Part shown: positions 8,483-16,614 of the stretch, piece after piece
Layout of the letters: each line of letters begins with the position of its first letter
How positions within the stretch are numbered: the first letter of the stretch is position 1
Origin: Calothrix sp. NIES-4105
GTDB lineage: Bacteria > Cyanobacteriota > Cyanobacteriia > Cyanobacteriales > Nostocaceae
Length of the DNA stretch: 64,000 bases
Assembly (NCBI RefSeq): GCF_002368415.1
Contig: NZ_AP018290.1
Location: forward strand, 372,001-436,000
Direction of reading: 5' to 3'
The notes under the pieces: model-generated
Told to the model about the DNA's origin: nothing
The model's input: only the letters and a program-made list of their open reading frames with translations
The model's database searches: none
Program-made: the position numbers and the translations under genes

Positions 8483-8602
8483 AATGGCTAATAGTGAGAC
8501 TAGTCCCTACGGCGGTCACCTTAGGGAACTAGCGTTCCCGTTGGGCTCATAGCTAATGACTAATGTCAATAGCCATTAGCAATTAATAAGGAAGGAAAAA
8601 CA
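8483..8602. repeat. Spacer with inverted repeat between the two ADH genes
   Basis: AATGGCTA near 8483 pairs with TAGCCATT near 8571. Between them is an AGTCCCTACGGCGGTCACCT / AACTAGCGTTCCCG tract that looks like a dispersed cyanobacterial repeat. AAGGAAGG just before 8603 is the ribosome binding site of the next gene. Confidence 0.5.
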
Positions 8603-9781
8603 ATGAAAGCAGTCTGCTGGCACGGTGCCAACGAAGTGCGGGTAGAAACAGTACCCGAGCCAAAAATTATGAATCCGCGTGATGCTATTGTCAAAATTAC
8701 GTCAACAGCGATATGCGGCTCTGATTTACATCTTTATGACGGCTACATCCCCACGATGCAAAAGGGCGATATCCTGGGTCATGAATTCATGGGGGAAGTT
8801 GTCGAGCTAGGTAGCGCCGTTAAGAATGTCAAGATAGGCGATCGCGTTGTCGTACCTTTTACCATTTCCTGCGGCTCGTGTTTCTTCTGCAAAAAGGATT
8901 TATGGTCGCTGTGCGATAACTCCAACCCGAACGCTTGGATACCGGAAAAACTCATGGGTCATTCCCCATCTGGTCTGTTCGGCTACTCCCATATGATGGG
9001 TGGCTACGCTGGAGGTCAAGCTGAATACGCCCGCGTTCCCTTCGCCGATGTCGGTTTATTAAAGATTCCCGATGGACTAGCAGACGAACAAGTCCTATTT
9101 CTCACAGATATCTTCCCCACTGGATACATGGCAGCGGAAAACTGCGATATCAAGCCAGGGGATATTGTCGCCATCTGGGGCTGTGGACCAGTCGGACAGT
9201 TTGCGATTAGAAGCGCCTATATGTTGGGTGCCGAGCGCGTCATCGCTATTGATCGAGTTCCCGAACGTTTACAAATGGCGAAAGAAGGCAAGGCAGAAGT
9301 CCTCAACTATGAAGAGGTAGATGTTGGTGAAGCCCTTAAAGAAATGACGGGTGGACGCGGTCCCGATGCTTGCATGGATGCTGTGGGAATGGAAGCTCAC
9401 GGCACGGGTCCCGATTCATTCTACGACCAGGTCAAGCAAGCAGTAAGGATGGAAACAGACCGACCTACTGCCCTGCGGCAAGTGATTGTTGCCTGTCGCA
9501 AAGGCGGTACTGTATCAATTCCTGGCGTTTACGGCGGCTTTGTGGACAAGATCCCAATGGGTGCTGCTATGAACAAAGCTTTGACGTTTAAAACCGGACA
9601 AACGCACGTTCATCGTTACCTGCGCCCGCTACTTGAGCGTGTCCAAAATGGCGAGATCGACCCATCTTTTGTGATCACCCATCGTCTGCCGCTAGAGCAA
9701 GCACCGCACGGCTACGAAATTTTCAAGCACAAGAAGGACAACTGCATCAAAATTGTGCTCAAGCCAGGTCAGGCTGCCTAA
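8603..9781 (+). CDS. Zinc-dependent alcohol dehydrogenase, type B (formaldehyde dehydrogenase-like)
   Basis: 392 residues, a paralogue of the preceding gene. Zinc ligands are C38, H60-E61 and structural C90, C93, C96, C104; the Rossmann motif [10 protein letters not shown] is intact. It is clearly closer to the resident gene at 50837 (shared [22 protein letters not shown]-like and [16 protein letters not shown] segments) than to its neighbour, so the two subtypes A and B diverged before the cluster was transferred. It carries one HIP1 octamer (about 8839). A one-residue contraction is seen at [10 protein letters not shown] relative to the resident [11 protein letters not shown]. Substrate unknown; the family suggests short aldehydes or alcohols. 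Confidence 0.9.
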   Translation: MKAVCWHGANEVRVETVPEPKIMNPRDAIVKITSTAICGSDLHLYDGYIPTMQKGDILGHEFMGEVVELGSAVKNVKIGDRVVVPFTISCGSCFFCKKDLWSLCDNSNPNAWIPEKLMGHSPSGLFGYSHMMGGYAGGQAEYARVPFADVGLLKIPDGLADEQVLFLTDIFPTGYMAAENCDIKPGDIVAIWGCGPVGQFAIRSAYMLGAERVIAIDRVPERLQMAKEGKAEVLNYEEVDVGEALKEMTGGRGPDACMDAVGMEAHGTGPDSFYDQVKQAVRMETDRPTALRQVIVACRKGGTVSIPGVYGGFVDKIPMGAAMNKALTFKTGQTHVHRYLRPLLERVQNGEIDPSFVITHRLPLEQAPHGYEIFKHKKDNCIKIVLKPGQAA

Positions 9782-9834
9782 AACCCCACAAAAACACGAA
9801 AAACCAAGTCTAGCCAACACTTTAGGAGGTAGAG

Positions 9835-10398
9835 ATGACAGAAGAACTCACAAATAAGAAAGTTGCCATTCTGGTTACAGATGGGTTTGAGCAAGTTGAA
9901 ATGACTCAACCCAAGCAAGCCTTGGAGTCAGCAGGTGCTCAAACCCACATCATTTCACCTAAGAGCGATCGCGTTCAGGGCTGGAACCATTTTGACAAAG
10001 GGGATTTTTTCTCGGTAGATGTCCCCCTCGATAAAGTAAATCCAGCCGACTATGATGCCCTCCTGCTTCCCGGTGGTGTTGCCAATCCAGATCAACTTCG
10101 GACTAAAGCTAAGGCGATCGAGTTTATAAAGTCCTTCTTCGATACTGACAAGCCGGTAGCGGTGATCTGCCACGGACCTTGGACTCTGATCGAGGCAGAT
10201 GTGGTGCGCGGACGGCGGCTCGCCTCGTGGCCGTCGCTCAAGACCGATCTCCAGAACGCAGGTGCCCAGTGGGTAGATCAGGAAGTTGTAGTTGATAGCA
10301 ACCTCGTGTCGAGCCGCAAGCCAGACGACATCCCAGCCTTCAACCGGGAAATGATCGAGCTGTTCAGCCATGCAGGGCAGGTACGGCAGATGGTGTGA
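9835..10398 (+). CDS. DJ-1/PfpI family protein (YhbO/YajL-like glyoxalase or deglycase)
   Basis: 187 residues, type 1 glutamine-amidotransferase fold. The nucleophile elbow AVICHGPW places the reactive cysteine at C112 with H113 beside it. The conserved acidic residue lies in DGFEQVEM (E19 or E22). The ATG follows AGGAGGTAGAG, a strong ribosome binding site. Relatives such as YhbO act as stress-induced glyoxalases or protein deglycases. Position after two aldehyde/alcohol dehydrogenases suggests dicarbonyl detoxification (inference). It is a single-domain protein, whereas the resident homologue at 46663 carries an extra helical domain. Confidence 0.88.
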   Translation: MTEELTNKKVAILVTDGFEQVEMTQPKQALESAGAQTHIISPKSDRVQGWNHFDKGDFFSVDVPLDKVNPADYDALLLPGGVANPDQLRTKAKAIEFIKSFFDTDKPVAVICHGPWTLIEADVVRGRRLASWPSLKTDLQNAGAQWVDQEVVVDSNLVSSRKPDDIPAFNREMIELFSHAGQVRQMV

Positions 10399-10428
10399 GG
10401 ACTCGGAACGTTAATCAGGAGGACAGGT

Positions 10429-11268
10429 ATGGAACAGCATCGATTTGGTTCCACCCAGCGCGAGGTGGCAGTGATCGGTCAAGGAACTTGGTATATCGAC
10501 AATGGCGATCGCGCTTCTGCGATCGCCGCTCTGCGCCAAGGACTCGATCTTGGCATGACCCATATCGACACCGCAGAGATGTACGGCACCGCCGAGGACG
10601 TGATCGCCGAGGCGCTCATCGGGCGACGCGATGAGGTTTTCCTGGTCTCCAAAGTTCTTCCCGGAAATGCCTCTCGGAGAGGGACGATGGCAGCATGCGA
10701 GAAGTCCCTCGCTCGCCTTAAAACGGATCGGCTGGACTCTTATCTGTTGCACTGGCGCGGTCAACACCCACTGGAGGAGACGATCGCTGCCTTCGAGCAG
10801 CTTCAGCACGAGGGGAAGATTCTCTGCTGGGGCGTGAGCAACTTCGATGTGCCTGACCTTGAAGCAGTCCAGAAGATCGCTGGCGAGGGTTCTCTCGTCT
10901 GCAATCAAGTCCTTTACCATTTGAGAGAGAGAGCGATCGAACACGCTGTGATCCCCTGGTGTGAGAAGCATGGGGTCGCCGTAGTCGCATACAGCCCGTT
11001 CGGTCATGGGGATTTTCCCAGCTCGCGCACAACCGCAGGTCGCGTACTACAGGAAATCGCCGCCGCCCATAACGCCACCCCTCGCCAAGTCGCGCTCCGA
11101 TTTCTGGTGCGGCATTCCTCGCTCTTCGCAATCCCCAAAGCATCCAACCCCGAACACGCCGCTGAAAACGCGGGAGCCGGGGAACTCAATCTGACCCAAA
11201 CCGAACTCGATCGAATCGACGCAGCCTTCCCGACCGGATCTCGTCCCCGCGTGCTTCCCATGCTGTAA
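10429..11268 (+). CDS. Aldo/keto reductase
   Basis: 279 residues, a TIM-barrel NADPH-dependent reductase. The catalytic tetrad is visible as D47 (HIDTAEMYG), Y52, K75 (VSKVLP) and H108 (YLLHWR). The C-terminal IPKASNPEHAAENAGA contains the NADP-phosphate binding site. It would reduce aldehydes or ketones in the cytosol. The start is ATG after AGGAGGACAGGT, 30 bases past the DJ-1 gene, so they are co-transcribed. GC content is the highest of the window, and two HIP1 octamers sit near codons 26-32 (about 10504-10527), marking it as part of the imported block. The resident cluster at 46-54 kb has no counterpart. Confidence 0.92.
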   Translation: MEQHRFGSTQREVAVIGQGTWYIDNGDRASAIAALRQGLDLGMTHIDTAEMYGTAEDVIAEALIGRRDEVFLVSKVLPGNASRRGTMAACEKSLARLKTDRLDSYLLHWRGQHPLEETIAAFEQLQHEGKILCWGVSNFDVPDLEAVQKIAGEGSLVCNQVLYHLRERAIEHAVIPWCEKHGVAVVAYSPFGHGDFPSSRTTAGRVLQEIAAAHNATPRQVALRFLVRHSSLFAIPKASNPEHAAENAGAGELNLTQTELDRIDAAFPTGSRPRVLPML

Positions 11269-11551
11269 GCCTGATTGGCTCGCCTGCAGGCTGCCTGCCC
11301 ATGAATTGAAGGCACCGCGCTGATGGAGAAGACTTCCGAGCTTTTTGCCTAGCCGCCCACCATTGAGGAGGTTGACATCGTTAGCTAGTCAAGCTTCCTT
11401 GATGGGGGGAAAGTAGCTCGCCTGTCACCAGCCGCCATGCAATGGCTGAAACCGTTTCTGTCAGTGGAACCATGCGGATTGCCGTTCCGGCTGTAACTTA
11501 AATCCGAGCTTATACTTCCAGACCCTGGCAACTTTTGGGTCTGGTCATATT
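11269..11551. other. Foreign-block tail without a recognisable gene
   Basis: High-GC sequence between the aldo/keto reductase and the IS. Frames are broken by stops. A hairpin CCAGACCC-11 nt-GGGTCTGG (about 11519-11545) lies just before the IS end and could be a terminator or recombination remnant. Confidence 0.5.
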
Positions 11552-12751
11552 AGGACTTATGCATTGACAAGGAGTGCAAGCTATGCCTTAGAAGTAACAA
11601 AGAAAGACAGATGCGATCGCTAATCCTTAGGGGCTGCAAAAAAAACGGATAATACCTATGTTGCTCTATCTGGGGTTGGGATTATCAGAGCTACTACTAA
11701 GCCATCAACAGCAAAGTGTGACTTGAATACTTACACTCTATTTCTCCTGGCAGAATCAAAATACCCAGGATGTGTACGTTTGGCAAGAATTCTGGAAGAT
11801 TTATCTCATGATAGTGTCAATAGATTTTTGTTACGGGAGCAGTATGAACCCAAGGATTTATTTATCGAGTTAAGACCACATATCAATTTGAGCGGTGGAA
11901 CATTAAGTGGAGACGATACAGTAATTGACAAGCCTTATAGTGACCCAAATCTAACAGAATTAATCGGTTATTTTTGGTCAGGAAAACATCATCGTGTAGT
12001 CAAGGGTATTCAGTTAATAATATTGTACTACACCGACCCATCGGGTAAATCTGTACCTGTGAATTATCGCATCTACAACAAACTGGAAGGTAAAACTAAA
12101 AATGATTATTTAAGAGAAATGATTACAGAAGTTTTGGCTTGGGGAATGCAACCTTATACTGTGACTACAGACGCTTGGTATTCAAGCCGCGAAAACCTAA
12201 GATTTATTAGAGATAAGGGATTAGGGCTTTTTATGGGCATAGCTAAAAACCGCTCATGTTCTATCAATGGTCGAGATTATACCCAAGTCCAAAATCTAGA
12301 AATACCCGAAGAAGGCTTAATTGTGCATCTAAAAAGTTTTGGGAAAGTGAAAGTATTTCAAAAAGTCTTTAAAAACGGAGAGCCAAGATACTATATCATA
12401 TTTTTACCAGAAGCAGAAGAAGATGCACTAATTGCAATTACTAGGCTTGAATTTAAGGCATTACATTCAATTCATTGGGGGATTGAATGTCACCACAGAG
12501 CCATTAAACAGGTATGTGGAATTGAACAGTTTATGGTCAGAACAACTGAGGCAATAAAAACTCATTTTTTTAGTGCTATCCGTGCGTTTACTCAATTAGA
12601 GTTAATGCGAGCGGAAGAGTTAATTGAAAATTGGTACGAACTCCAAAGAAATTTATCTCAACAGCAGTGCTCGTGACTTCATTCTGGAACACCTTAAACA
12701 ACAGGTGGGCTTGAATGCACATAGTCCATTTCCTGTCAATGCGTAAGTCCT
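11552..12751 (+). mobile_element. IS701-like insertion sequence, 1.2 kb
   Basis: Terminal inverted repeats AGGACTTATGCATTGACA (11552-11569) and the inverse of AGGACTTACGCATTGACA (12734-12751) differ at one base. One DDE transposase gene lies inside, and a HIP1 octamer lies in the 5' part (about 11614). No matching target duplication is seen: the left flank is the foreign-block tail and the right flank is the SDR C-terminal fragment. The IS therefore marks a deletion or recombination joint. Confidence 0.85.
11723..12676 (+). CDS. IS701-family DDE transposase (probably 5'-shortened)
   Basis: 317 residues. The DDE residues can be placed: D64/D65 in SGDDTVIDKPYSD, the second D in VTTDAWYSS (about residue 150), and E in HWGIECHHRAIKQVCGIEQF (about 260), typical of IS4/IS701 enzymes with the YREK-like HRAIK helix. 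The only start in frame is TTG at 11723 with no ribosome binding site. A short frame beginning at an ATG at about 11658 ends just before it in another phase, so a frameshift or loss of the original start is possible. The protein otherwise appears full length. Confidence 0.8.
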   Translation: MNTYTLFLLAESKYPGCVRLARILEDLSHDSVNRFLLREQYEPKDLFIELRPHINLSGGTLSGDDTVIDKPYSDPNLTELIGYFWSGKHHRVVKGIQLIILYYTDPSGKSVPVNYRIYNKLEGKTKNDYLREMITEVLAWGMQPYTVTTDAWYSSRENLRFIRDKGLGLFMGIAKNRSCSINGRDYTQVQNLEIPEEGLIVHLKSFGKVKVFQKVFKNGEPRYYIIFLPEAEEDALIAITRLEFKALHSIHWGIECHHRAIKQVCGIEQFMVRTTEAIKTHFFSAIRAFTQLELMRAEELIENWYELQRNLSQQQCS

Positions 12752-13120
12752 ATCAATGTCTCTAGCGTTCACGAAATTATCCCTCGACCTTTTTATGCTA
12801 GCTATTCTATAAGTAAAGGTGGAGTGTCCAATCTAACGAAAACATTAGCACTAGAGTATGCAGGGCATGGAATTCGCGTTAATGCAATTGCACCTGGAGC
12901 AACGATTACGCCAATTAATGAAGCTTGGGTAGACGACCCACAAAAAAAAGCGATTGTGGAAAGTCATATTCCAATGGGTCGCGCTGGAACGGCAGAAGAA
13001 ATGGCAGCAGCCGTCGCATTTCTCGCTTCATCAGAAGCCGCCTATATTACAGGACAAACCCTAGTTATTGATGGCGGACTGACGCTGTATGCCGATTTTC
13101 GTGAAGCTTGGTCAGCGTAG
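12752..13120 (+). pseudogene. C-terminal fragment of the interrupted SDR dehydrogenase
   Basis: In frame directly from the IS border the sequence reads INVSSVHE, then the catalytic YxxxK as YSISKGGV, then [13 protein letters not shown], and ends with [13 protein letters not shown] and a normal SDR C-terminus. This completes the fragment at 5793-6060, apart from about 60 missing middle residues. A start at 12824 would give a 98-residue product without the catalytic tyrosine, so function is unlikely. Confidence 0.9.
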
Positions 13121-13139
13121 ATATTGAGGATAACAACTA

Positions 13140-14042
13140 ATGAAGTCGATAACCAAAAAAATTAAATATTTTTTACTAGGTTTATTGGGTTTGATTGGCG
13201 CCCTTTTAATTTACGGTTTGTGCGAACCGTACTTTATTGATGTAGAACCGCAAGTGGCTGCAATTCCAAATTTATCGAATGTTTGGGTGAAACAACGCAT
13301 AGCAGTTATTGGTGATTGGCAAGTGGGAATGTGGTTAGCTAACACTCCAACCATAAGCCGAATTGTTTCTCAACTAGTGTCCCTTCGTCCTGCAGCGGTG
13401 CTAGTCATTGGCGATTTTATTTACGATGCTGGTGAAGACCCAAGCGAAGAAATTAATAAGGCAATTGAGCTTGTTCGACCATTGCATAAAGCTGGTATTC
13501 CTACTTACGCTGTGTTGGGCAATCATGACTATGCAATGTCCGACAAAAACGCTAAACCAAACGTGGCACAAGCTGATAAAGTAGCTGGCGCCCTCAAAGC
13601 AGTAGGTGTGCAAGTATTAGAAAATGAAGCTGTAACAATACCAAATAGAATTAGAGAGGGGGAACCTCTGTACTTAGTAGGTGTTGGGTCGCATTGGGCA
13701 AACAAGGACAAACCAGCAGCAGCGCTAGCACAAGTACCAGATGGCGCCTCCAGATTTGTGATGATGCACCATCCAGATTCTTTTGAAGCATTCCCCGCAA
13801 ATTCCGCACCTGTGGCGGTAGCAGGACATACCCACGGTGGGCAAGTTCGTCTACCATTTACGCCTGAATGGTCGTGGTTAAGTTTTGTTAAAGGGCAGAA
13901 GGTTCAGGGCGATAGTTGGATAAATGGCTATGGGGCGCCGGGAAACCATCTTTATGTGAACCGAGGAATTGGTTTTAGCATTCTACCAATCAGAATAAAT
14001 TGCCCGCCAGAAATAACGTTATTCACACTCCGTCGGGTTTAG
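13140..14042 (+). CDS. Membrane-anchored metallophosphoesterase
   Basis: 300 residues. One N-terminal transmembrane helix (about 10-28) is followed by a calcineurin-like phosphoesterase domain. Metal ligands are visible in IAVIGDWQVG (D-x-H replaced by D-W-Q), VIGDFIYDAG, LGNHDYA, MMHHPDSF and AGHTHGGQVRLPF. The D-x-Q variant of the first motif resembles the YkuE/UDP-DAG-pyrophosphatase-like membrane phosphoesterases. The active site would face the periplasm or cytoplasm depending on topology. Start ATG 20 bases after the SDR relic. The first GGCGCC after the foreign block is inside this gene (13197). Confidence 0.85.
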   Translation: MKSITKKIKYFLLGLLGLIGALLIYGLCEPYFIDVEPQVAAIPNLSNVWVKQRIAVIGDWQVGMWLANTPTISRIVSQLVSLRPAAVLVIGDFIYDAGEDPSEEINKAIELVRPLHKAGIPTYAVLGNHDYAMSDKNAKPNVAQADKVAGALKAVGVQVLENEAVTIPNRIREGEPLYLVGVGSHWANKDKPAAALAQVPDGASRFVMMHHPDSFEAFPANSAPVAVAGHTHGGQVRLPFTPEWSWLSFVKGQKVQGDSWINGYGAPGNHLYVNRGIGFSILPIRINCPPEITLFTLRRV

Positions 14043-14073
14043 CTTACTTGAATCGTCGTAAGCATATTTTGTA

Positions 14074-14340
14074 ATGAAATTGATTGAGACTATGTTAAGA
14101 ACAATGTTATACAATTCAAATAAAATTAAAGCAGAAGATAAAGTTTTAATCCTTTATCCACCTTATGTAGCTGGACTTGAAGGAATTATCTGTGGTCAAG
14201 AAAAGTCCTCTAAACGTGAGAATAGTAAGCGCTGGCTTATTCTTGTTAATCTTGAAAATTTCATGATTTCACTGACTTCACAAGATTTTATATTACTCAA
14301 AAATAATCAACTGCCATATCAAATAATTAATTTACAATAG
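14074..14340 (+). CDS. Small hypothetical protein, possible SH3-like/KOW fold
   Basis: 88 residues. A segment IKAEDKVLILYPPYVAGLEGIICG is followed by a strand-rich RWLILVNLENFMISLTSQDFILL (each resembling half of a small beta barrel), like KOW/SH3-type modules. No enzyme motif, signal peptide or membrane segment is seen. It lies between a phosphoesterase and a response regulator without strong ribosome binding site evidence; an internal ATG (codon 7 or 11) is an alternative start. Function unknown. Confidence 0.5.
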   Translation: MKLIETMLRTMLYNSNKIKAEDKVLILYPPYVAGLEGIICGQEKSSKRENSKRWLILVNLENFMISLTSQDFILLKNNQLPYQIINLQ

Positions 14341-14403
14341 CTTAATTGAGTTAGCCAAATTCATTGTCCCAACAAACTAAGTATTTTTTAAGTGACATAT
14401 ATC

Positions 14404-14790
14404 ATGAACAATAAAATTCTTATAGTTGATGATTGCCCTGATACTTGCTTACTAATGCAAGTAATATTGGAACTTAACAACTTTAATGTAGATATTGCAG
14501 ACAATGCAGTCTTAGGTTTAAGCAAAATTAGGAATAGCCCACCTAATGTAGTAATTACAGATAATATGATGCCAGATATGGACGGATGTGAATTTCTTCG
14601 TTGTATTCGTACATCAAATGAGTATGATTATCTTCCCGTCTTGATGGTCAGCGGTTTTGATGAAGCAGATATTATTGCAAATTCTCAGTATAAATTTGAC
14701 GCTTTTATTCAAAAACCAATTGTGCCTAATCGCTTAGTCGAAATAGTCAATAAAGTTTTAAATTTAAATTACGAAGCTAACCCGCCTTAA
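14404..14790 (+). CDS. Single-domain response regulator (CheY-like)
   Basis: About 128 residues making one receiver domain: acidic pair D9-D10 in LIVDDCPD, phospho-acceptor D53 in VVITDNMMPDMDG, the switch residue S in LMVSGFDEAD, and K in IQKPIVPNRL. There is no output domain. The frame extends to a GTG at 14392, but the ATG at 14404 is the normal start for the fold. No cognate kinase is adjacent; the nearest histidine kinase is at 31.9 kb. Confidence 0.88.
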   Translation: MNNKILIVDDCPDTCLLMQVILELNNFNVDIADNAVLGLSKIRNSPPNVVITDNMMPDMDGCEFLRCIRTSNEYDYLPVLMVSGFDEADIIANSQYKFDAFIQKPIVPNRLVEIVNKVLNLNYEANPP

Positions 14791-14841
14791 CTATAATTAA
14801 TAAATTTTTTATTCCCATTTCTAACTCAACTAAACTTAAAT

Positions 14842-15663
14842 ATGATTGAAAATAAAGAAATTATGCCAGCGATGTTTATTGGTCACGGCTCGCCAATGAA
14901 TGCAATTGAAAAAAATGAGTTTAGCTTGAATTGGGCTAAGGTAGCCAAAACTATACCAACGCCAAAAGCTATCTTATGTATTTCAGCGCATTTTGAAACT
15001 GGTGGAACTTATATTACTGCAAATGACGAGCCGAAAACTATTCATGACTTTGGCGGATTTCCGAAAGCCCTTTTTGATTTTCAATATCCTGCTAAAGGTA
15101 GCTCCGATCTTGTAACCAGGGTTAAAGCAGTTGTAACTTCAACTAAGGTAAATTCTTCAAAAGAATGGGGACTAGACCACGGTTCCTGGAGTGTTCTTGC
15201 TCACTTGTATCCAAAGGCTAATATCCCTGTTGTTCAATTAAGTATGGATTACACAAAAGATGCAGAATTCCATTTTAGAATAGGTCAGGAGTTAAAAGAG
15301 TTGAGAAAAGAGGGTGTTCTGATTATTGGCAGCGGTAATATAGTTCATAATTTTGAATATCTTGAATATGGGAAACCTTTTGAAGCCACTGCCATCCAAC
15401 AATGGGCGACAGAGGCTGATGAAAAATTAAGAGATGAAATCCAAAGAAGGGACTTTGAAGAAATTATTAATTACAGAAACTTTCAATTATACAGGCTAGC
15501 GGCGCCAACTCCAGAACACTTTTTACCACTTTTATATATACTCGGCTGTTTAGACGAAGAGGAAAAGGTTGAATTCTTTAATACTAAAGTAGTTGGCGGA
15601 GCTTTTAGCATGACATCTTTTATTACTAGATTAATATGCTCAGGGGGTGACGAAAACCCCTGA
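14842..15663 (+). CDS. DODA-type extradiol dioxygenase (LigB family)
   Basis: 273 residues, similar to YgiD/4,5-DOPA extradiol dioxygenases (PF02900). Metal-binding histidines are visible in FIGHGSPMNA, LCISAHFET and GLDHGSWSVL, with a further His in SGNIVHNFEY. The enzyme opens catechol rings with molecular oxygen using a non-heme metal. The length is typical of the family (about 260-275). It stands alone, downstream of the response regulator. Confidence 0.88.
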   Translation: MIENKEIMPAMFIGHGSPMNAIEKNEFSLNWAKVAKTIPTPKAILCISAHFETGGTYITANDEPKTIHDFGGFPKALFDFQYPAKGSSDLVTRVKAVVTSTKVNSSKEWGLDHGSWSVLAHLYPKANIPVVQLSMDYTKDAEFHFRIGQELKELRKEGVLIIGSGNIVHNFEYLEYGKPFEATAIQQWATEADEKLRDEIQRRDFEEIINYRNFQLYRLAAPTPEHFLPLLYILGCLDEEEKVEFFNTKVVGGAFSMTSFITRLICSGGDENP

Positions 15664-15729
15664 ACCTAAGATACAGCAATAGTTTTAAGCGCACGTGCCA
15701 TAAAAAGACAAACCTGATGGGGTGACAAT

Positions 15730-15872
15730 CTAGTAGTCTGTGTCATAAGTTTTGAGAGGTTCACTTCTTAAAAATTCTTTCTTTGTGTCCTTTGTGTCTA
15801 CCCTGCGGGAAATCCTCCGGATTATGTGGTTCATTCCTCCAACGCCCCAAAATTAATGACACGGACTAGTAG
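15730..15872. repeat. MITE-like inverted-repeat element, 143 bp
   Basis: CTAGTAGTCTGTGTCAT at 15730-15746 pairs with ATGACACGGACTAGTAG at 15856-15872 (two mismatches), and the homology extends a few bases inward. The interior has a CTTTGTGTCCTTTGTGTCTA tract of the CACAAAG repeat family. Confidence 0.65.
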
Positions 15873-16165
15873 CTTAAAAACCCTTTTATTGAGTGGTGTT
15901 GAAGGCTAATAAATCTAAAGTCAGAAAATGAATCAAAATTCAACTTTAGGCGCCTACTACAAATACCAAAGCGATATATCGTCTGTGTATTCCTTTAAAA
16001 TTACCTCGGATTTCTTCTGATTTGGTCTATCTGCTGCTAGGAAAGTAACGTTTTTTGTTCTTCTATCTTGCTGGTAATTTGTAAGTGATTCTCAGCACGG
16101 GTGGTTTACCCCCCACTACTGGGTAATTACTTTATATTTACCCATCAATAGTTTGGAGGAATAAC

Positions 16166-16210
16166 ATGTTTGATTTATTTGATTGTTCAGCGCTAAAGCA
16201 GTATATATAA
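16166..16210 (+). CDS. 14-residue ORF with a strong ribosome binding site
   Basis: ATG at 16166 is preceded by TTTGGAGGAATAAC, a near-perfect Shine-Dalgarno at good distance, and the frame MFDLFDCSALKQYI ends at TAA 16208-16210. It could be a leader peptide, a tiny functional peptide, or the stub of a gene whose remainder has been lost; the AT-rich sequence downstream shows no continuation. Confidence 0.35.
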   Translation: MFDLFDCSALKQYI

Positions 16211-16614
16211 ATAATCTAAAATATATTCAGTGCAATTACTAATTTTTTAGTATCATTTCTACCTATTTTAGGTAACAAATAGTTGATTAAGATTAAAACA
16301 TTATGTAATCACCTAGACATAATTTGTTGTATACATAGTATTTAATTGATAAAATTTGAGATAGGATTATCATATTTTTATACTCAATTGCTTTCAGTAG
16401 GTTATCAGCAATATAATATATATCTTTAGGGTGATTTAATTACTTAAGACGCGCTTCACTATTCAAGGTTATTAGCTGATTGTGAATAACTATTAATTAC
16501 AGTTAATATAAGCTGAAAAAATTATATTCTTAATACTTGCCGTGCTAAAATTCCAAGCAAGGCTGCTAACTTCTGCTTTTAGTCAATGGTGTTTGCTTTT
16601 TAGGTGCATTTGCA

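Larger units (their letters stand above)
15664..16614. other. Long AT-rich intergenic region
   Basis: Apart from the inverted-repeat element (15730-15872) and a 14-codon frame (16166-16210), both listed separately, I see no gene. 16211-16614 is very AT-rich and featureless. The spacing before the 1212-residue gene leaves room for a long 5' UTR or a small RNA, which cannot be decided from sequence alone. Confidence 0.6.

Noticed and set aside
6061-12751. A single large composite transposon bounded by the Tn7-like end and the IS701-like end
   Set aside because: The left element has both of its own ends within 455 bp and the IS has its own pair, the ends are unrelated, and no target duplication encloses the block. 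Independent insertions with a later deletion explain it better.
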